From: an uncultured Pedobacter sp.
Lineage (GTDB): Bacteria > Bacteroidota > Bacteroidia > Sphingobacteriales > Sphingobacteriaceae
NCBI RefSeq assembly: GCF_913776295.1
Contig: NZ_CAJYOJ010000082.1
Location: 1-64,000 of the forward strand
DNA length: 64,000 nucleotides
Direction of reading: 5' to 3'
Shown here: one piece after another, positions 8,692 through 18,089 of the stretch
Numbering within the stretch: position 1 is the stretch's first letter
Layout: each line of letters starts with the position of its first letter
Program-made: the position numbers and the translations under genes
Notes under the pieces: model-generated
Databases searched by the model: none
Told to the model about the DNA's origin: nothing
What the model saw: the letters and a program-made list of their open reading frames with translations, nothing else

Positions 8692-9939
8692 TTGAACAAT
8701 ATAGCAAAACTTCCCGAAAACGAAAAGCAGCGGCTAGAGGCCCTAGAATCTTATCAGATTATGGATAGCCTGCCGGAAGAGGATTTCGATGAGCTGACCA
8801 AAATGGCTTCGCAGATTTGTGGAACGCCGATTGCACTGATTACCCTGGTAGACAGCTCGCGACAGTGGTTTAAGAGCAAGCTGGGCATTGATGTGCAGCA
8901 GACCCCAAGGGCGCATGCTTTCTGTGCGCATACCATTATTGATCCAACCGGTGTAATGGTGGTGAGTAATGCAAAGGAAGACCAACGATTTGCGGAAAAC
9001 CCCTTGGTTACCGGCGATCCTAACATCGCATTCTATGCCGGAATTTCATTGCTTACCCCGGAAGGGATGCCACTAGGTTCGCTATGTGTGATAGATACCG
9101 TTCCCAGAACGCTAAACGAGCAGCAGCTATGGTCGCTCAAGGTATTGGGCAAACAAGTGATTGCCCAAATGGAACTGAGAAAAAAACTATCGTTGCTCTG
9201 TGAAACGAACAGACATCTTGCTGAGACCAATCAGTTTATGCAACAGTTTGCCACAACGGCTGCCCACGATATTAAAAATCCATTAACGACCATTTCTATG
9301 AGTGCCGAATTATTAACCAGACACCTGGACAATAGCGGTGATAAAAAAGGGCATAAATTGGCGTTGACCAGCCTTAATGGTATAAAAGCCCTTAGGAAAC
9401 TGATTAACGATATGTTCGACTATTCGATCAGGCCAGAAATGCTGACAGCCCAACACGAACTCATCAACCTGGGTAGTTTTCTGCGCAAAACCGTATCTAT
9501 GCTTAGCATTCCGGAAAATGTAAACATCTGCTATCCGGAGGCGAAGATCGAGATCAGCACTTCAGCTATTGCACTCCAGCAAATCATGATTAACCTGTTA
9601 ACCAACTCTGTACGGTACAATGACAAACAGAAATGCCTGATCCATATTGACTGTGTAATTATTGACGACCAGGCCAACATTACCGTTAGTGATAACGGAA
9701 TGGGCATCAGAAAAGAAGAGCTGGAACGCATTTTCCAGAGAAATGTTACCCTAAATACATCTGACCGTTTCGCCCAGAGCGGGACAGGAATCGGCCTTGC
9801 AACGGTGAAACTTTTGGTTGAGAAACTTGGTGGACAGATCAGTGTTCAGTCTACCCCGGGCATAGGTAGTGCCTTTACTTTTACAATCAGATCAAAAAAA
9901 ATTAACGTTCGCAAAGATTTGGAAGTCGTTGAAAAATAA
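8692..9939 (+). CDS. GAF-domain sensor histidine kinase, cytoplasmic
   Basis: A 415-residue soluble kinase. The GAF domain (about 10-165) begins with the typical EKQRLEALESYQIMDSLPEE segment; a HisKA domain carries H192 in AAHDIKNPL; an HATPase_c domain carries NLLTNSVRYND, DNGMGI and GTGIGLATVKLL. The start codon is TTG at 8692. The next ATG, at 8761, would remove the conserved beginning of the GAF module, so TTG is preferred. It lies 32 bases after the diadenylate cyclase gene and is followed by a strong terminator, so the two form a bicistron. No response regulator is adjacent, making it an orphan kinase within this window. Confidence 0.88.
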   Translation: MNNIAKLPENEKQRLEALESYQIMDSLPEEDFDELTKMASQICGTPIALITLVDSSRQWFKSKLGIDVQQTPRAHAFCAHTIIDPTGVMVVSNAKEDQRFAENPLVTGDPNIAFYAGISLLTPEGMPLGSLCVIDTVPRTLNEQQLWSLKVLGKQVIAQMELRKKLSLLCETNRHLAETNQFMQQFATTAAHDIKNPLTTISMSAELLTRHLDNSGDKKGHKLALTSLNGIKALRKLINDMFDYSIRPEMLTAQHELINLGSFLRKTVSMLSIPENVNICYPEAKIEISTSAIALQQIMINLLTNSVRYNDKQKCLIHIDCVIIDDQANITVSDNGMGIRKEELERIFQRNVTLNTSDRFAQSGTGIGLATVKLLVEKLGGQISVQSTPGIGSAFTFTIRSKKINVRKDLEVVEK

Positions 9940-9995
9940 AGAGTCTGTATATGACACCATATTTCTTGTAAATCGATAAATAAACTTCTCTAAAC

Positions 9996-10028
9996 AAAAA
10001 CGTCTGTCGAAAACCGACAGACGTTTTT
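9996..10028. terminator. Strong bidirectional rho-independent terminator
   Basis: A perfect 9-bp stem (CGTCTGTCG at 10001-10009, CGACAGACG at 10015-10023) with a 5-base loop, preceded by AAAAA and followed by TTTTT, so it works in both directions. It separates the rightward cyclase-kinase pair from the convergent small gene at 10072-10305. Confidence 0.9.
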
Positions 10029-10071
10029 ATGCTACTGGTGGTACCAGTAATGGTCAGAATAGATTTATTTT

Positions 10072-10305
10072 TTAACCAGCATTCTTATACACCACTTCAA
10101 AACTTCCGTACATAGCCATTTCCGCACTGTGCGCCACGGAAAGCTTTAATTTTAACTTTTCGATTACTTCATTTGCAAAAATGATGCTTTTATTTAAATC
10201 CTTTATCCCGCGGATCTCTATTCCCCTCGATAAGCGCTTGAACTTAGAAGGTTCAAATTTTTCAATGAATTTTTCGATATCAGATGTTTGTGTCATTTTA
10301 TTCAT
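10072..10305 (-). CDS. Small hypothetical protein (77 aa)
   Basis: I do not recognise this protein. It is 77 residues, charged and soluble, with a predicted helical N-terminal part (SDIEKFIEKFEPSKFKRLSRG), a short strand GIEIRGIKDL, an amphipathic helix rich in Lys and Leu, and a final MAMYGSFEVVYKN strand. There is no signal peptide. Reasons to think it is real: a -7-like box upstream at 10327-10334, a shared strong terminator immediately downstream, and isolation from other genes. M4 could be the true start. Confidence 0.6.
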   Translation of the reverse strand: MNKMTQTSDIEKFIEKFEPSKFKRLSRGIEIRGIKDLNKSIIFANEVIEKLKLKLSVAHSAEMAMYGSFEVVYKNAG

Positions 10306-10326
10306 AGCGTTATGATTTTACCAAAG

Positions 10327-10334
10327 CAAACCTA
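10327..10334 (-). promoter_or_regulatory. Putative -7 box of the small hypothetical gene
   Basis: CAAACCTA on the plus strand reads TAGGTTTG leftward, matching TAnnTTTG, 22 bases before the start of the 77-residue gene. Confidence 0.35.
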
Positions 10335-10800
10335 TCTAACAAGGTTTTGTTTGCCTCCTGCCTTGGAAAAATATTAACAATTCAACAATCTGAAAGCCAT
10401 TAAACTGACAGTCAACTCACTAAACAATAAAAAGCGTTAATAAGTCTTCACCTGTAAAAAATCATTACTCATCCGTGATTAATGATTTCTTAAAACATAT
10501 CTTAAAACCGTTTTATGGAGTTCAGCCAAAGCGTCGTTACGATTTTCCATTAAATACCACATTTATTACAAGTCTCAATGGTGTTGAAGCATGAGACCCA
10601 TCGTCACCTATCCATTAATTGCTAAATCATCAAACAGCGGATTGATTAACGATAGGCTTGATTATTCCTGGAAAAGAATGGAACGATGGCCAATACAATT
10701 CCAAATAAAATTTATCCGAATTATTTTTGAACTGAAATAAGCATCTGCCAATCAAAACTAATCTTTAAAAAGGACCCTAGTACAAATTCTCCAATTACAA
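10335..10800. other. Intergenic region, one dyad
   Basis: About 466 AT-rich bases between the small gene's promoter and the 3' end of the MFS gene. No open frame looks coding. A 9-base inverted repeat (AAATCATTA at 10459-10467, TAATGATTT at 10480-10488) could be a terminator or an operator; no T-tract follows it. Confidence 0.35.
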
Positions 10801-12201
10801 TTATTTTAAATTTTCACCATCCTTAAAATGTAACCGCCTAAATACAAAACCTGATAGTATAGTCAAAACGCCCACTACAAGAAAGGTGTATCTGAATGCA
10901 TTATGGATATCATCATGGATGAGTTTCACGTCTCCCCTGAATATTTTTAAAATAATAAGTCCAAAGGCTACACCAAAACCAATCGCCAGTTGCTGATTGA
11001 CGGAAATTAATGAATTACCACTGCTGGTATGATACTCGCGCAGATCGGCAATTGAAATGGTGTTCATGGCCGTAAATTGAATGGAGTTAAAAAAGCCCAT
11101 CAACACAATAATTGGTATATAATAGTAAATGGACGAACTGATGGCAGGTATCGCCATCGAACAGATCAGGCATCCGATGATAAAAGTATTCGCCATTAAG
11201 GTGGTTCTGTAACCAAACCTGTTCAAAATTTTTATGACCTGCGATTTTGCAAGAATAGCAGTTAATGCCATGGGCGCGATAATCCAGCCTGAAACTACTG
11301 CAGATTGACCATAAGCAATCTGAATCATCATGGGCAACAATAGTGGTATTGCACTGATACCTAACCGGGTGGCAAGGTTGCCAAGTATACCCACCCTAAA
11401 TGTTCTTACCTGAAATAAATTCAGTGGAAAAATAGGATTATTGTCTGTTGCGGCATGTCGGTAATAAAAATAAAGCATCAATACACCAAGTGATAAAATA
11501 GTCAGAGCGGGTGAAGTGTATACCTCATCTCCCAGAAGCTCCAGCGAAATGGAGAGCAACAATGAGGCAGCAGCAAATATCAGAAAACCGCGTAAGTCAA
11601 AATCAATTACATCAGATCGATAATCAGGCATGTAACGTAAGCTGAGCACAATACCCAAAATGCCCATTGGTATATTAATTAAAAATATCCAATGCCATGA
11701 TAGATAGTCTACCATATACCCTCCAACAAGCGGGCCTAAAACCGGGCCAATGAGCGCAGGTATAATGGCAAAATTCATCGCTTTCAACAAATCTTTCTTT
11801 GAAAAACTCTTTACCAGCGCTAATTTACCAACCGGTGTCATCAAACTTCCCCCCACCCCTTGTATTACCCTTGCAATGACCAGTTGAGTTAGATTTCCGG
11901 AGAGCGAGCAAAAAAGTGATCCCGCACTGAAAAGCAACAATGACAGTATAAAAACCTTCTTGGTTCCGAATTTATCAGATAGAAAACCACTTACCGGCAT
12001 AAACACCGCGAGTGTTAACACATAACCGATAATGGCGTTTTGCATATTCAATGGAGATTGATGGAGATCCTTAGCAATAGCCGGCAGCGATGTATTAAGT
12101 ATGGTCGAATCCAGCATCTGCATAAAAATAGCAGTAGCCAGTATCATGGGCAAAACGCGTTTTGTAGCCTCTATATTTTTTGATGGTAAATCTTGCGGCA
12201 T
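10801..12201 (-). CDS. DHA2-family MFS drug exporter (EmrB/QacA type)
   Basis: A 466-residue integral membrane protein with about 14 hydrophobic segments. Family motifs are present: LDSTILNTSLPAIAKDL in TM1 (the DHA2 D-T-I-x-N-x-A-LP motif), the loop-2 motif GFLSDKFGTKKVF, and the motif-C-like run GPVLGPLVGGYMVDYLSWHWIF. These proteins expel drugs, dyes or bile salts by proton antiport. There is no EmrA-like fusion protein or TetR/MarR regulator beside it, so it acts alone here. The substrate cannot be told from the sequence. Confidence 0.88.
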   Translation of the reverse strand: MPQDLPSKNIEATKRVLPMILATAIFMQMLDSTILNTSLPAIAKDLHQSPLNMQNAIIGYVLTLAVFMPVSGFLSDKFGTKKVFILSLLLFSAGSLFCSLSGNLTQLVIARVIQGVGGSLMTPVGKLALVKSFSKKDLLKAMNFAIIPALIGPVLGPLVGGYMVDYLSWHWIFLINIPMGILGIVLSLRYMPDYRSDVIDFDLRGFLIFAAASLLLSISLELLGDEVYTSPALTILSLGVLMLYFYYRHAATDNNPIFPLNLFQVRTFRVGILGNLATRLGISAIPLLLPMMIQIAYGQSAVVSGWIIAPMALTAILAKSQVIKILNRFGYRTTLMANTFIIGCLICSMAIPAISSSIYYYIPIIVLMGFFNSIQFTAMNTISIADLREYHTSSGNSLISVNQQLAIGFGVAFGLIILKIFRGDVKLIHDDIHNAFRYTFLVVGVLTILSGFVFRRLHFKDGENLK

Positions 12202-12852
12202 AACTTAATTTTGAGTCTATTCTGATGAAATATAACTAATCTTCTTTGTGTTCGATGTTCAAAACTGTACGATGTATCACCTAGATTAGATATTATTCCA
12301 GATCAGCAATAGCATTCTTAAAACTTTATTTTATCAAAAGTAGTACCTATTAGTAGGCTGCCTAATAAATTTAATGTCATTATTTAATCTTAAAGCTTGG
12401 TAGCGCAGATTAAAGTGTCTAAATATTCCCTTTACCAGCTCTTGAACGTTTCAGTAAGTAAAAAGTTGAGTTGAAATTTATTTTACTCGAATACACAAAG
12501 AATATTCAGACCTTTATATTTTATCTTGTATCATCAGAATTTATCAGTAAGCTAAATCTGAGTCCATGCTTCTCACTATGGAGAGATACCAAATAGGATA
12601 GGTTATGAGCAAGAATTGCAAATTTTAATCCAAAACGGGCAGCAATCTCGCCCTTGTCGTGATGCTAATCACAATAACCTGCATCAAAAAATTATTTATA
12701 GGAAAATCAGCACTTATTGAGGTGTTCTTAAACTATGTTAGCCACCAGGTTCACTGGCAAAGAAACCGAAAAGCTTCTTTACAAAAGAGGTGCATTTAAT
12801 ATTGAGTTAATATGTGTATCGTTTCTGAATTTTAATTTTGACGCGATAATTT
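12202..12852. other. 650-bp intergenic region between divergent genes
   Basis: It separates the leftward MFS gene from the rightward ECF sigma gene and should hold both promoters. I find no coding frame and no long repeat. TAATTTTG at 12833-12840 resembles a -7 box but lies only 12 bases from the sigma start and lacks a spaced TTG, so I do not call it. Confidence 0.35.
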
Positions 12853-13410
12853 ATGGGCGAAAACAATATAGCCGGATTTAACGATAGTAAAGGAAAGAAG
12901 TTTGATGAAAAAGCATTCGCGGACCTTTATCGCCGTATGTACCCCACACTTAAAAAATACGCTATTTATCTGGTAAAGGATATTGAAAATGCCCAACTCA
13001 TTTTAAATGATGTATTTATATCCATCTGGAAAAACGGCACAATTATCTCAAACGAAAAGGCTTATCTTTTCCGGGCCATAAAAAACGCAGCTACCAATTA
13101 CCAAAAAATGTCTAAAGTAAATATCTGGCCTATTGATAGTGAAGAAGAAGCAACTGAAATTATCGACCTGAAAGAAACCCCTGCTCAGGCTTTCCAGAAT
13201 AAAGACCGCAACCGGGTACTTTACAGTCTTATTGACCAGATGCCCGAACGCCGCAGGCTTATTTTCTATATGTACCGGATTGATGGCTTCAGTTATAAGG
13301 AAATAGCTGCTTTATTGGACATATCGGTACGTACAGTTGAAGATCATCTGGTAAAAGGTTTTCAATTTCTCCAACAAAAAGTATTACAAAACAGATCCGA
13401 ATTCAGATAA
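12853..13410 (+). CDS. ECF RNA polymerase sigma-70 factor (FecI-like)
   Basis: A 185-residue sigma factor. Region 2 spans about residues 20-90 (FADLYRRMYPTLKKYAIYLVKD...YLFRAIKNAATNYQ) and region 4 about 118-175 (DQMPERRRLIFYMYRIDGFSYKEIAALLDIS, then VRTVEDHL, the recognition helix). It is followed after 93 bases by a FecR-type anti-sigma gene and then a SusC carrying an STN domain, the standard arrangement for transenvelope activation of a susCD operon. The predicted target is the promoter ahead of the susC at 14626. This class usually lacks autonomous activity until the outer-membrane receptor binds its ligand. Confidence 0.92.
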   Translation: MGENNIAGFNDSKGKKFDEKAFADLYRRMYPTLKKYAIYLVKDIENAQLILNDVFISIWKNGTIISNEKAYLFRAIKNAATNYQKMSKVNIWPIDSEEEATEIIDLKETPAQAFQNKDRNRVLYSLIDQMPERRRLIFYMYRIDGFSYKEIAALLDISVRTVEDHLVKGFQFLQQKVLQNRSEFR

Positions 13411-13503
13411 AACACCAGTTAACGATTTTTTAACGCAAAGTTAACTTTTTTGGGCCCGTAGCGATCCTTCCTATTCTTGTCTTGTAAGTATAAAAGCATG
13501 TGA

Positions 13504-14529
13504 ATGGATCAGGAAACCTGGAAATTGGTACTCGAATATTTGGCGGTAAAGGAAAACGCTCGCAGCAGCAAGGCCGAAATAGCCATGCTCAAACAAAAGC
13601 TTTACGATTGGGCAGGTAACGATCGGGCACGGATGGAGCAGTTGGAAGAGGCAATATCATTATGGGAAAATACTGCAGAGCTTCCGGATGACGGATCGTG
13701 GAAAGAAAGTTTTGCCACTATCAAACAACAGCTGGATAAAACTCCGGTAAAAAAATTGAAAATAGCAAAGTGGTGGCCTGCTGCAATAGCAGCAGCAGTA
13801 ATTGGAGCACTGCTATTTTTTGTTAACTATGATAAAACACCATGGGCAAATAACCAGAATACCATTATATGGACAACCAAAACTGCTCAACCCGGTAAAA
13901 TCGTTGATATAATGCTACCCGATAGTTCAGAGATCTGGTTAAACTCCGGAAGTAGCATCAGCTTTCCTCAAAACTTGAAACACGCTGACATCAGAACAGT
14001 TAAGCTCAATGGGGAGGCTTTCTTCAAGGTAAAAAGAGATCCCGCACATCCGTTTATCGTAAAAAGTGAAAACATACAAACCATGGTATTGGGTACCAGT
14101 TTTAACATCAATGCCTGGAAAGGATACAGTCCGCAAGTAACTGTGCTGACCGGAAAGGTAGCAGTATCAAGAGATTCGGCCGGTGTACAATCGGCAGCAG
14201 TTCATCTATTACCCAACCAAAAAGTAGTTTATGATATTAAAACAGCACGCCTGATGCGCGAAAATGTTGATGATGCAAAGATTGCTATCGACTGGAGAAC
14301 GGGAAAAATGAATTTCGACCAAACGCCTATGGAAGAAGTTTTTCAGACCATCTCGAGAAAATATGCCATCAAGATTATTTCTGATCAGTCTTTTAAAAGC
14401 TGCCAGCTTACGGCAAAGTTCGATAATGTAGCAATTAATGAGGTAATGAAAACCATTAGTCTCACATTCGATATCCAATACACCATAAACAAACAGACTA
14501 TTTATATAAAAGGAGGCAAATGTAATTAA
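13504..14529 (+). CDS. FecR-family anti-sigma factor
   Basis: A 341-residue inner-membrane regulator. The cytoplasmic N-terminal part (1-88) should bind the ECF sigma factor; one membrane segment (about 89-108) follows; the periplasmic FecR domain (about 120-225) contains the motifs VDIMLPDSSEIWLNSGSSISFP and GEAFFKVKRDPAHPFIV; a C-terminal DUF4974-like domain (about 265-338) has MNFDQTPMEEVFQTISRKYAI. It would receive a signal from the STN domain of the adjacent SusC. The 93-base gap after the sigma gene contains a palindrome, AAAGTTAACTTT (13437-13448), of unknown role. Confidence 0.92.
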   Translation: MDQETWKLVLEYLAVKENARSSKAEIAMLKQKLYDWAGNDRARMEQLEEAISLWENTAELPDDGSWKESFATIKQQLDKTPVKKLKIAKWWPAAIAAAVIGALLFFVNYDKTPWANNQNTIIWTTKTAQPGKIVDIMLPDSSEIWLNSGSSISFPQNLKHADIRTVKLNGEAFFKVKRDPAHPFIVKSENIQTMVLGTSFNINAWKGYSPQVTVLTGKVAVSRDSAGVQSAAVHLLPNQKVVYDIKTARLMRENVDDAKIAIDWRTGKMNFDQTPMEEVFQTISRKYAIKIISDQSFKSCQLTAKFDNVAINEVMKTISLTFDIQYTINKQTIYIKGGKCN

Positions 14530-14625
14530 ACAACGATTAAAAGATAGCTGCAGCATGTTGACGCATGCCACAGCTATGAAATTTCAATTTTATTTTAACC
14601 CATCAAGATTAAAACATACAAAGTT

Positions 14626-17600
14626 ATGAAAAAGTCAGCAGTGACTAGTCAATTAATTTTTAGCGCAATGCGTTTTTTAACCCTTATTTACTTTATGCTC
14701 TCGGTAATGCTTTTAACAGGGCAGGCATCACCAGTAAATGCACAACAATTAAATACAAAAATTAGTATCAATTTAAAACAGGGGAGCTTAACCGACCTTT
14801 TTAAAACCATCGAAAAAAAAACAGGCCTTTATTTTGTGTATTCAAATAAAGATGCAGTAGAAAAACAACACATTACCAGTTTAAAAGCAGATAACGAAAC
14901 CGTTGGCAGCTTATTGAACCGGATTTTAACCCCGATGCAACTTACATACCTGATAGAAAGAAACCAGGTGATCATAAAAAAATCCGTCCGCATTAACGGT
15001 CAGGTAACAGACGAAAAAGGTTTACCCCTGCCTGGAGTAAACGTAATCGAAAAAGGAAGCAGCAACAGTACCAGCACCAACCTTAATGGTGAATTTAACC
15101 TGAACGTTAAGGATAAGTCAGCTACGCTGGTTTTCAAAATGATCGGTTACCGGACTAAGGAAATAGGACTTTACAATCAAACCCAGTTAAAGGTTAGTCT
15201 CTCACCTGATGAAACCGCTCTTTCTGACGTAGTCGTTACCGCGCTCGGTATTAAACGTTCCGAAAAAGCCCTGGGTTATTCTATTGCTACCGTAAAAGGC
15301 AGTGATGTGAATACTGTAAAAGAAGTAAATGTAATCAACTCACTTGCCGGTAAAGTAGCCGGGGTAAATGTAGTAAGCGCCGGTTCCGATCCCGGATCGA
15401 GCGCTTTTATCACCATCCGTGGACAATCGTCCATCGCTACCGATAACCAGCCCTTATTTGTAGTTGACGGCGTTCCTGTGGCACATTCGCTTCGCGCTAC
15501 ATCAGAGGTTGGCCGATCATCAATCGACTATGGCAGCCCCATTGCGGATATCAGTCCGGACGATGTAGCAAGTATAACTATCCTGAAAGGTGCAAGTGCA
15601 GCAGCCTTATACGGCAGCAGGGCCGGCAGTGGTGTGGTATTAATTACTACCAAAAGCGGTTCGGCAAATAAAAAAGGTTTGGGCATCAATTTCAACTCAA
15701 ACGCCATGTACGATCGGGCCTGGATGTTCCCGCATTTTCAGCATACCTTTGGTGGTGGCGAATACACCGACGATCCGGCTTCCTCTACCTCCTCGGCATG
15801 GGGACCAAGACTTGATGTTGGCACAAAACACCTGCAATGGAACAGTCCTTTGGATGCCAACGGAAAACCGATTGCCACCGATTGGGTATCACACCCGAAT
15901 AATCCACAGGATTTTTACGAAACCGGTGCAACTTATACCAACAACATTTCCATCAGCGGCAAAAATGCTGATGGCAGTTACCGTTTATCATACACTAACC
16001 TCAGCAATACAGGGATTGTACCCAATACCGACCTCAAAAGGAATACGCTTAACCTTTCGGCCATGTATGTGCTACACCCTAAATTAAAAATCAGCACCAA
16101 CATTGGTTATGTAAACAATAAAAGCGACAACAGGCCATCGGCTTACCGGGAAAGTGTTACACAGATGTTGTATTCACTTCCGCCGAATATGAACATCAAC
16201 GACCTTAAAAACTATTGGAAACCGGGAAGGGAAAACATAGAACAATTTTCTGCAGATGATTCAGACAATCCCTATTTTGTAGCTTACCAACATACCAATG
16301 GTTATGACCGGAACCGTTTAACAGGAAATATTCAAGCGGTTTACGACATTACCAAAAACTTAAGTTTAATGGTGCGTACAGGGTTGGATATGTACAACGA
16401 AGAACACGAAACCAAGCGTCCCTTCAGTTCGAAACGTTTTAAATTTGGTGGATATGGGGTAGATAATTCTTTCTTTAAGGAACAGAATAGCGATTTTTTA
16501 CTGAGCTATAAAAAACTGCTGAATCAGGATTGGTTGTTAAGTATTTCTGCAGGAGGTAATCAAATGAACCAAACCAACCGGTTTACCGCGCAGAAAACAG
16601 AGAGCCTGAGCATCCCGGGCGTATACAACATTGCCAATGCACAGGCCGGTACCATTGTAAATTCGCAGTATAACTCGCGCAAACGCATCAACAGCATCTA
16701 TGGCCTTGGGCAGGTATCATTTAAAGATATGGTTTTTCTTGATGTAACGGGCAGAAACGATTGGTCGAGCACATTACCTGAAGGCAATAACTCATATTTT
16801 TATCCGTCTGCTTCGTTAAGCACCATTGTAACTGACGTATTCAAAATCAAATCTGATGTACTTTCGTTTCTTAAACTTAGGGCAAACTGGGCACAGGTGG
16901 GTAGTGATACCGATCCTTACCAGTTGTACAATACCATTCCTTTTAACCAGGACTGGGGAGATGTGAAAAGGGCAACCATTGAATTTAACCTTAAAAACAA
17001 CTTCCTTAAACCCGAAATTGCTACATCTTACGAATTCGGTGGAGATTTACGTTTTTTCAAAAGCCGTGTAGGTATCGATTTAACCTGGTATAAAACGAAT
17101 AAGCGGAACCAGATCATTAACATTCCTACCACTATTGCATCAGGTTCTTCAAACCGGTTGATCAATGCCGGAAACATCCAGAACAGTGGCTGGGAAATCA
17201 GTTTAAATGCCGTGCCTTTTGATGGTGCCTTTAAATGGGAAACCAATGTAAACTTCACCAAAAATGAGAATAAGGTTATTGAGCTCTCAGAAGGCTTAAA
17301 AGAATACTCAATGGGCAGTGCCGATGGAGACAATATCCGCTACTTGATTAAAGAAGGCACCAAAATCGGCGATTTTTATACGCCAAGCTATACCAAGGTA
17401 AGCAGCGGGCCAAATGCCGGAGCCGCATTACTCGACAAAACCGGGCACTACATCCGCAACAATACCGAGTACCTTAAGGTAGGAAACTATAACCCCGATT
17501 TTACCATGGGTTTCAACAATACTTTCAGTTACAAAAACTTCACCTTAAATGTGCTTCTGGACTGGCGCAAGGGTGGTAATTTTTACTCGTACGTAGTAAA

Positions 17601-18078
17601 ATCACTCATCAATGCAGGTTTAACTGACAACACTTTGGTGGGCAGGGATGCAGAAACAGGTGGTTTGCCATGGACGGATTCGCAGGGTAGAAAACGTAAC
17701 GACGGAATGATTATTCCGGGCTATATTGCCGATGCTAACGGTAACCTTACCCAAAATACGGTAATTATTGCCGCTTCTGATTTTTATAACAACACCTACA
17801 ACAAATACTACGAAAGATTAACCTATTCGGCCTCCTTTCTTAAAATCAGGGAAGCTTCTTTAACCTATGTATTTGATAAAAAACTAACGCGTAAACTGCC
17901 CATCAGTAACCTTTCGTTGTCACTTATCGGAAGAAATCTCTATACCTGGACCGCTAATGGGCTGGGTTATGATCCGGAAACGACCATGAGTGTTACCGAG
18001 GGATTTAAACTGGGCGTAGGCCATTGGACACTTCCCGGAACCCGCTCTTTCGGTTTTAAATTAAGTTGTAACCTTTAA
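14626..18078 (+). CDS. SusC/RagA TonB-dependent receptor with STN signalling domain
   Basis: A 1150-residue outer-membrane transporter. Order: signal peptide (1-40), STN domain (about 44-119, LKQGSLTDLFKTIEKKTGL), carboxypeptidase-regulatory-like domain (about 121-195, GQVTDEKGLPLPGVNV), the conserved DVVVTALGIKR segment near 202, plug domain with VDGVPV and LKGASAAALYGSRAGSGV, then a barrel to the C-terminal aromatic-ended strand. The STN domain is absent from the other two SusC proteins in this window and is what allows signalling to FecR. It imports a ligand held by the SusD partner, from which it is separated by 11 bases. The downstream phosphatase and GDPD suggest a phosphorylated substrate (inference). 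Confidence 0.95.
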   Translation: MKKSAVTSQLIFSAMRFLTLIYFMLSVMLLTGQASPVNAQQLNTKISINLKQGSLTDLFKTIEKKTGLYFVYSNKDAVEKQHITSLKADNETVGSLLNRILTPMQLTYLIERNQVIIKKSVRINGQVTDEKGLPLPGVNVIEKGSSNSTSTNLNGEFNLNVKDKSATLVFKMIGYRTKEIGLYNQTQLKVSLSPDETALSDVVVTALGIKRSEKALGYSIATVKGSDVNTVKEVNVINSLAGKVAGVNVVSAGSDPGSSAFITIRGQSSIATDNQPLFVVDGVPVAHSLRATSEVGRSSIDYGSPIADISPDDVASITILKGASAAALYGSRAGSGVVLITTKSGSANKKGLGINFNSNAMYDRAWMFPHFQHTFGGGEYTDDPASSTSSAWGPRLDVGTKHLQWNSPLDANGKPIATDWVSHPNNPQDFYETGATYTNNISISGKNADGSYRLSYTNLSNTGIVPNTDLKRNTLNLSAMYVLHPKLKISTNIGYVNNKSDNRPSAYRESVTQMLYSLPPNMNINDLKNYWKPGRENIEQFSADDSDNPYFVAYQHTNGYDRNRLTGNIQAVYDITKNLSLMVRTGLDMYNEEHETKRPFSSKRFKFGGYGVDNSFFKEQNSDFLLSYKKLLNQDWLLSISAGGNQMNQTNRFTAQKTESLSIPGVYNIANAQAGTIVNSQYNSRKRINSIYGLGQVSFKDMVFLDVTGRNDWSSTLPEGNNSYFYPSASLSTIVTDVFKIKSDVLSFLKLRANWAQVGSDTDPYQLYNTIPFNQDWGDVKRATIEFNLKNNFLKPEIATSYEFGGDLRFFKSRVGIDLTWYKTNKRNQIINIPTTIASGSSNRLINAGNIQNSGWEISLNAVPFDGAFKWETNVNFTKNENKVIELSEGLKEYSMGSADGDNIRYLIKEGTKIGDFYTPSYTKVSSGPNAGAALLDKTGHYIRNNTEYLKVGNYNPDFTMGFNNTFSYKNFTLNVLLDWRKGGNFYSYVVKSLINAGLTDNTLVGRDAETGGLPWTDSQGRKRNDGMIIPGYIADANGNLTQNTVIIAASDFYNNTYNKYYERLTYSASFLKIREASLTYVFDKKLTRKLPISNLSLSLIGRNLYTWTANGLGYDPETTMSVTEGFKLGVGHWTLPGTRSFGFKLSCNL

Positions 18079-18089
18079 CCTCTACAAAA

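Noticed and set aside
12833..12840. TAATTTTG as the promoter of the ECF sigma gene
   Set aside because: Only 12 bases from the start codon and no TTG at the expected distance upstream.
14209..14571. Leftward 120-codon frame antisense to fecR
   Set aside because: The sense frame encodes well-conserved FecR/DUF4974 sequence; the antisense frame has no family resemblance.
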